DNA from: Asterionellopsis glacialis
Taxonomy: Eukaryota > Bacillariophyta > Plagiogrammaphyceae > Rhaphoneidales > Asterionellopsidaceae
Assembly (NCBI GenBank): GCA_014885115.2
Contig: WKLE02002260.1
Span: forward strand, 1 to 24,285
Direction: 5' to 3'
DNA length: 24,285 nt
In this document: in pieces, positions 20,566-24,285 of the stretch
Numbering within the stretch: position 1 is the stretch's first letter
Layout of the letters: each line of letters begins with the position of its first letter
The notes under the pieces: generated by a model
Told to the model about the DNA's origin: nothing
Databases searched by the model: none
What the model saw: only the letters and a program-made list of their open reading frames with translations
Program-made: the position numbers and the translations under genes

Positions 20566-21418
20566 CTACAATAATGATTCTAGTTTGATGTTACAGTCAG
20601 TCTCTCTGTATGCTTTGGCTTGTTCTACTCGTTTTTGACTAATGGTACAAATAATTATGAATCTTCTTGACACTTTTTGAACGTTCCTCATGTTGGAAAT
20701 TTTTGGGTGACAAACAATGGTTGGAAGATTTCTAACCACGTCTGAGTAAATGGTGAAGCATTCCATGGCACATCAGACGAACGTAATCGTTTTGCATTAA
20801 AATCTTCAACATGATTTGACATGGATTGCACTCGGAATAAAAGTTGAAATGACCTCTAGTATACGGCTTGAACCCTTCCATAGCCTTCCGTACTGTATGT
20901 TTTGCCCTATCGAGCTTCTTGGTTGTCTTCTTTGTACCGGTGACATTCAACAATAGACAAATACGTTCCAACCTTTTTTCATCTTTTTGTAAAGAGGCTT
21001 CCAAGGCTCTTGTAGACAAACAACTCTCTTTTTTTTTCGCCAAAAAGGGCTTTAGGGATACTTGGTGTTTTTTGTGGTTGAAGAATGCCTCTATAATGGC
21101 AAGAGTTTCTCGATAAGTAAAGAATTTTCATAACCAAAAGTAGCATGAATTTTAGGAGGACTTGTACGCTTTTATCTTCCTAACCAGCTGATTTGATTCA
21201 AAGGTGGCATAGAGAAGACTGTCTGCCACATAGTATAGCAATGAAACGTAAGCATAAGCTTTTGATGTGCATATCAAGGACAAAATCAAGGAAGAATGGT
21301 GTTTCCAACGAGAGTCACCTTTTGCTACTGACGTGAATACATTGACATCCACAAGGATAACCACGCAAACCAGTACAGGATGGGTGTGTTGGTACGGCAA
21401 CTGTATTGTTCTTAGGTT
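20566..21418 (-). pseudogene. Probable broken gene of unknown family
   Basis: One minus-strand frame from about 21418 to 20732 stays protein-like over about 225 codons. It is interrupted by only two stops, at 21154-21152 (TAA) and 21130-21128 (TGA). Just before its end a second frame opens (ATG at 20766) and continues to TAG at 20568-20566, as expected after a one-base indel. Segments are hydrophobic (21380-21200) and then Lys/Arg-rich and helical (21060-20880, for instance EASLQKDEKRLERICLLLN). The second frame is rich in Arg, Val and Ile. I do not recognise a family. It could be a decayed gene, or a real gene whose introns I cannot place. Simple GT-AG joins that I tried do not restore the frame. 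It lies convergent to the XRCC3-like gene, 37 bp away. Confidence 0.35.
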
Positions 21419-21577
21419 CTAATTTATTTTTATGTATTGAAATAATGTTTTTTCCTGATTTGAAAGCAGAGTCAAAGCCCCCGCGAGGTCTTTCCTAAAG
21501 CTTTTTTTTTCCTAAAGTGCTAAGTGTGACTGTGAATAAATTGTAGATACCTGCAGCAACTTCGACCGCAATATGCT

Positions 21578-22975
21578 TCAAGCTAAAGAATTGCCGCGGT
21601 GCCTAGGGATGGCACCAATATTCTCCTGTAACACCCAGTTACCCATCATGCAATTGATATCTTCTTCCACCTTGATTCCTGCATATGTGCTTCTCTTGTA
21701 AACCATATCATTCCTCACCTTTCCTCCTTCCATCATGTAAGGGACTGTAATGTTCGTACATTCCTCAAGTGGATTACCCTTCATTTGACGAAGGCCACCT
21801 TCATCCGCCATCAGGGTAATGACAAAACGTTTCGGTTTAAAGGTCCTCACAACATTGCTGATAAGAGCCTGGTACGATGAAACACGTGCATTGGTTTCAA
21901 AGCTTGCATAGGACGATCCAGCCTCAGGTGTAATGTGCATAGTAGAATACGAACGGAACAAGATAGCATTCATAGAATAGCCACAGGGTTCAAAGGCACG
22001 TGGATCGATAACGGCTCCAGGACACAAAACATCAATGCCCGCCCTAGATGTCATTTCGTTAGAGATACGTTTCGTTTCGTCATCCTTGGACTCTCCCTCA
22101 ATGGTGTCGTAGGCATTGTAATAGAATGTCTCAGCAACTGTATCATCAATGTCAAACATCATAATGTTGATCACACGGTCTGTATCAATATCAGTGATTG
22201 CACGGATGGTTTGATCGGCAACAAAGACAAACCAGTGATCCGACGTAACAGGTCCAAGAGTGTAACCACTACCATCAAGCCTATCACAAAGATTTTTATG
22301 ACTGTAAAGGTATTCAAGTTCCTGGTGAAAAGATTGGTGAGGGAAGGCTTGATCCCCTGGAAAATTAAAGTTCTTCCGAGAATATCCTACCCAATCAATC
22401 TCAAGTTCGACCTTTTTACCAACTTCAATTAGTACCGAAATACAACGAAGCAAAGTCGTGGTGCCACACGTTTTAAGAACTACCATGTGAGGGTAAACAA
22501 AAAGCGATGATTCAGAGAGAACGTAGGCGTCCAAATATTTGTTAGATACTTGAGAGAGGATTGTGCACCTTGCACGGGCACAGATGCGGTCAAGGTCGTG
22601 CCGACCTAGACGGCGAAGGCCTTCCTTTTCACCAGAAGTAGGCACAGGACTTAGCTGTCCATGAGGCTGTCCGACTTCACCAGTATAAATCTTGCGGAAT
22701 ATAACCTCCAACGTCTTTTCAGGTCCTTCAAATACGCCAGTATACTCCCTTTCCATCGGGTCCATTTCTCCTGAATGATTATCACAATCAGTAAATGCAT
22801 CAGGAGTAGGCGATTCACAACTAGTATCAGATTCTAGTAAACCATGATCCTCTGGGATCACAACATCCACATGGCCAGGCGAGTCAATATCATGAATTTT
22901 GGGGATAACCGTACCAACATTGCCAGATGAATCACTTGCATCATCCGATTCCCGGATGGTTTCTTGAATAGCCAT
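21578..22975 (-). CDS. S-adenosylmethionine decarboxylase proenzyme (AdoMetDC)
   Basis: The ATG at 22975 opens a single exon of 465 residues ending in TGA. It matches the eukaryotic AdoMetDC family. The proenzyme cleaves itself in LSESS (E155-S156) so that S156 becomes the pyruvoyl cofactor. Also present are C170 (KTCGTT), S334 (CGYSMN), H347 and E351 (HITPE). SRKNF (199-203) and YPH-type strands are conserved too. The product removes CO2 from S-adenosylmethionine to supply aminopropyl groups for spermidine and spermine, and in diatoms for long-chain polyamines linked to silica. Compared with the human enzyme it has about 76 extra acidic, Ser/Asp-rich N-terminal residues before FEGPEKTLEV, and an insert at about 100-145. 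The leader contains several upstream ATGs, so translational control is possible. The family assignment is firm. The role of the N-terminal extension is unknown. Confidence 0.95.
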   Translation of the reverse strand: MAIQETIRESDDASDSSGNVGTVIPKIHDIDSPGHVDVVIPEDHGLLESDTSCESPTPDAFTDCDNHSGEMDPMEREYTGVFEGPEKTLEVIFRKIYTGEVGQPHGQLSPVPTSGEKEGLRRLGRHDLDRICARARCTILSQVSNKYLDAYVLSESSLFVYPHMVVLKTCGTTTLLRCISVLIEVGKKVELEIDWVGYSRKNFNFPGDQAFPHQSFHQELEYLYSHKNLCDRLDGSGYTLGPVTSDHWFVFVADQTIRAITDIDTDRVINIMMFDIDDTVAETFYYNAYDTIEGESKDDETKRISNEMTSRAGIDVLCPGAVIDPRAFEPCGYSMNAILFRSYSTMHITPEAGSSYASFETNARVSSYQALISNVVRTFKPKRFVITLMADEGGLRQMKGNPLEECTNITVPYMMEGGKVRNDMVYKRSTYAGIKVEEDINCMMGNWVLQENIGAIPRHRGNSLA

Positions 22976-23067
22976 TCTTTTCTTTTATTAAGGGGTGTCA
23001 GGAAGGGAAGAGCTTGGCGGCAGGTACGGCCAAGACAAGTGGTACAAAGAAAATAATTTTCGGGGAG

Positions 23068-23155
23068 CTATCGGTCTAAAAGCGTCCGATCGTTCAGAAA
23101 GTTGAATGTTGGGGACATCGACAATAAGCAGTATTCACACAATTATCGTGGCCAT
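23068..23155 (-). promoter_or_regulatory. Upstream ORFs in the AdoMetDC leader
   Basis: Two short ORFs precede the main ATG at 22975. The first, 23155-23135, encodes the hexapeptide MATIIV and has a fair start context (G at -3 and G at +4). The second, 23118-23068, encodes 16 residues. If transcription starts near 23260 (from the TATAAAA at 23291-23285), another hexapeptide ORF (MYDLTK, 23205-23185) and a two-codon ORF would also be included. AdoMetDC mRNAs of animals and plants are known to carry uORFs that sense polyamines. Here the start site of the mRNA is unknown. Confidence 0.35.
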
Positions 23156-23284
23156 AACGGAGAAGAAACAGAAATGAATGAGTTTTATTTCGTCAAATCA
23201 TACATTATTCGATAAAGTAAAAAAAATGCGGGATGCAAAAGTCTGATACTTCAATTATTGAATGAACACTGAACGCGTGCCAAA

Positions 23285-23291
23285 TTTTATA
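23285..23291 (-). promoter_or_regulatory. Candidate TATA box upstream of AdoMetDC
   Basis: TATAAAA reads on the minus strand at 23291-23285, about 310 bp before the AdoMetDC ATG. If used, it would give a leader of about 280 nt containing all the upstream ORFs. It is tentative, because the region is AT-rich. Confidence 0.25.
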
Positions 23292-23821
23292 GTAGTATGC
23301 AAAACCATTTATTTGGTTGTGAAAATTTGGAAAAAATATTTTTTGTCGTGCTCACTACCAGACAGGGAGATATCAAAGGTTCCGTTCAGACTATGTGTAT
23401 GATGTAATAATTGATAATGAATTTCACAGGTGTCCTAGCTACGCCGGAACAAAATCAGAAAATAATTCCTTAAAATAATAACCAAAACAAATTGTCTGAT
23501 ATATATTTACGAAATGTCTTGGGAGTACCAATACAATATATTGACTACAGTAAACACATGAACAGGACATCCTAACGGTGCATACATCATATATCACAAC
23601 GCATTCACCAATTCTACAGCTATTTTCCATAACGCCCGTCCGTCATCCGTAACAACATGGAACGAGATCGATTTCGAGACAACGATTGTGGTCAATCATG
23701 ACCCATGTGGGACTTACCGGCATATAAGAAGATGAAACTTCTATTTGAGACCACTTCAATACACTTCAAGTGAAAGAGTGGCGAGAACGTTTGCTTCTGG
23801 AGAAGCGCAGTTGAATTGAAT

Positions 23822-24073
23822 TTAGAGGAGGCTTGTCAAAGTCGTCCGATAGAACGGATGCAGCGACGACAAACTCTGAATTTTCTTTCTTCCAAATTTT
23901 TGTGAATGGTTTTCGGATGAGTTATTTTCCTCCGAAGTAACAGAGAATCTCCCAAAACCAGGCGGCTTTGAAGGAGTTGCTCTTTCTACGCAATTGTGCG
24001 TAGATCGCCGTACTGGGGAATCTACCGGTATCTCGAAACCATCCTTGATGATTCTCTTTTTTTGATCTAGAAA
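23822..24073 (-). other. Start-less open frame, possible terminal exon
   Basis: A minus-strand frame is open for 83 codons between an in-frame TAA (24076-24074) and TAA at 23824-23822, with no ATG at its head. A TTTCTAG word just inside (acceptor AG at 24068-24067) would make a splice acceptor giving an exon from 24066. Composition is protein-like: basic, Ser/Pro-rich, with EIPVDSPVRRS and GRKKIQSLSS segments. The 5' exons would lie beyond the window edge or in the remaining 210 bp. I do not recognise a family. Confidence 0.25.
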
Positions 24074-24164
24074 TTACCTACTATCTTATTTTTATTGTTT
24101 ATTTAGAAAATCAAATTTCAAATATGAAAATGCCCTCCTCGCTCTAATATGACTTATTAGAGTT

Positions 24165-24285
24165 GTACCAGGTAATACATATCACAAGCCAGGGTACGTA
24201 CAGGTACGCACTGACCACCTGTTACCGGTTCAGACATATCAATACGTAAGATCCTTAGTTAAAATGAGAAATCCTGTACCTGGTA
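24165..24285. repeat. GTACC/GGTAC short repeats at the window end
   Basis: GTACCAGGTAA lies at 24165-24175, GGTACGTACAGGTACG near 24193-24208, and TGTACCTGGTA at 24275-24285, cut by the window end. They repeat the words seen at 3.7-3.96 kb and at 13694-13704. Confidence 0.5.

Larger units (their letters stand above)
22976..24285. other. AdoMetDC leader and gene-poor window end
   Basis: This 1.3-kb stretch contains the AdoMetDC 5' leader and promoter (about 22976-23300), including a TATAAAA word on the minus strand at 23291-23285. It also holds one start-less open frame at 24073-23822 (minus) and GTACC-type repeats at 24165-24285. A 63-codon minus frame at 23630-23439 begins with ATG but has no recognisable composition. 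No tRNA or other RNA gene is seen. Confidence 0.5.

Noticed and set aside
21935..22432. 165-codon plus-strand ORF
   Set aside because: Antisense shadow of AdoMetDC, which has all family residues on the other strand.
23439..23630. 63-codon minus ORF with several cysteines
   Set aside because: Although it starts with ATG, the composition is that of AT-rich random sequence and no context or motif supports it.
1..24285. CRISPR arrays, prophage, insertion sequences with clear transposase, rRNA genes
   Set aside because: No regular direct repeats with spacers, no phage or IS gene set, and no rRNA-like sequence was seen on either strand.

Overview
The window is nuclear DNA from a eukaryote, most likely a stramenopile microalga and in particular a diatom. 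The evidence is few short GT-AG introns (112 to 191 bp), compact genes on both strands, an AT-rich background, a DUR3-type urea transporter tail, eukaryotic-type SMC6, RNR1, XRCC3-like and AdoMetDC genes, and Ser/Gln/Asn homopolymer tracts inside proteins. The diatom assignment is inference from style and gene content. There are no bacterial operons, CRISPR arrays or recognisable RNA genes. A 30-base run of N (11564-11593) marks an assembly gap.

Layout. 1-261 (+): C-terminal end of a probable DUR3 urea symporter. 1428-3368 (-): a 646-residue scaffold with DPF/DPW/NPF endocytic motifs, a PDZ domain, a PH-like region and a Gly/RGG tail. 3369-6137: gene-poor AT-rich DNA with GTACC-type repeats and decayed coding-like frames. 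6138-7023 (+): a two-exon unrecognised protein. 7290-11027 (-): two-exon SMC6. 12007-12408 (+): small unrecognised protein. 12903-13370 (-): small secreted protein with twelve cysteines in two modules. 13997-15199 (+): M23-fold metallopeptidase-like protein. 15494-18261 (-): three-exon RNR large subunit. 18990-20528 (+): RAD51 paralogue, XRCC3-like. About 20566-21418 (-): broken reading frame, probable pseudogene. 21578-22975 (-): S-adenosylmethionine decarboxylase proenzyme with an upstream-ATG-rich leader. 22976-24285: mostly non-coding, with one open frame that lacks a start.

Three genes belong to genome replication and repair: SMC6 (SMC5/6 complex), RNR1 (dNTP supply) and the XRCC3-like gene (homologous recombination). 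RNR1 and the XRCC3-like gene are divergent and share a 728-bp intergenic region holding two copies of TGGCGCG. A third copy, forming a perfect E2F-type TTTGGCGC, lies upstream of SMC6. Shared S-phase or damage control is a reasonable but untested inference. I found no wholly new multi-gene system. The most notable items are the endocytic-motif PDZ scaffold, the M23 protein without a secretion signal, the possible shared E2F control, the AdoMetDC leader uORFs, the broken gene near 21 kb and the recurring GTACC palindromes.
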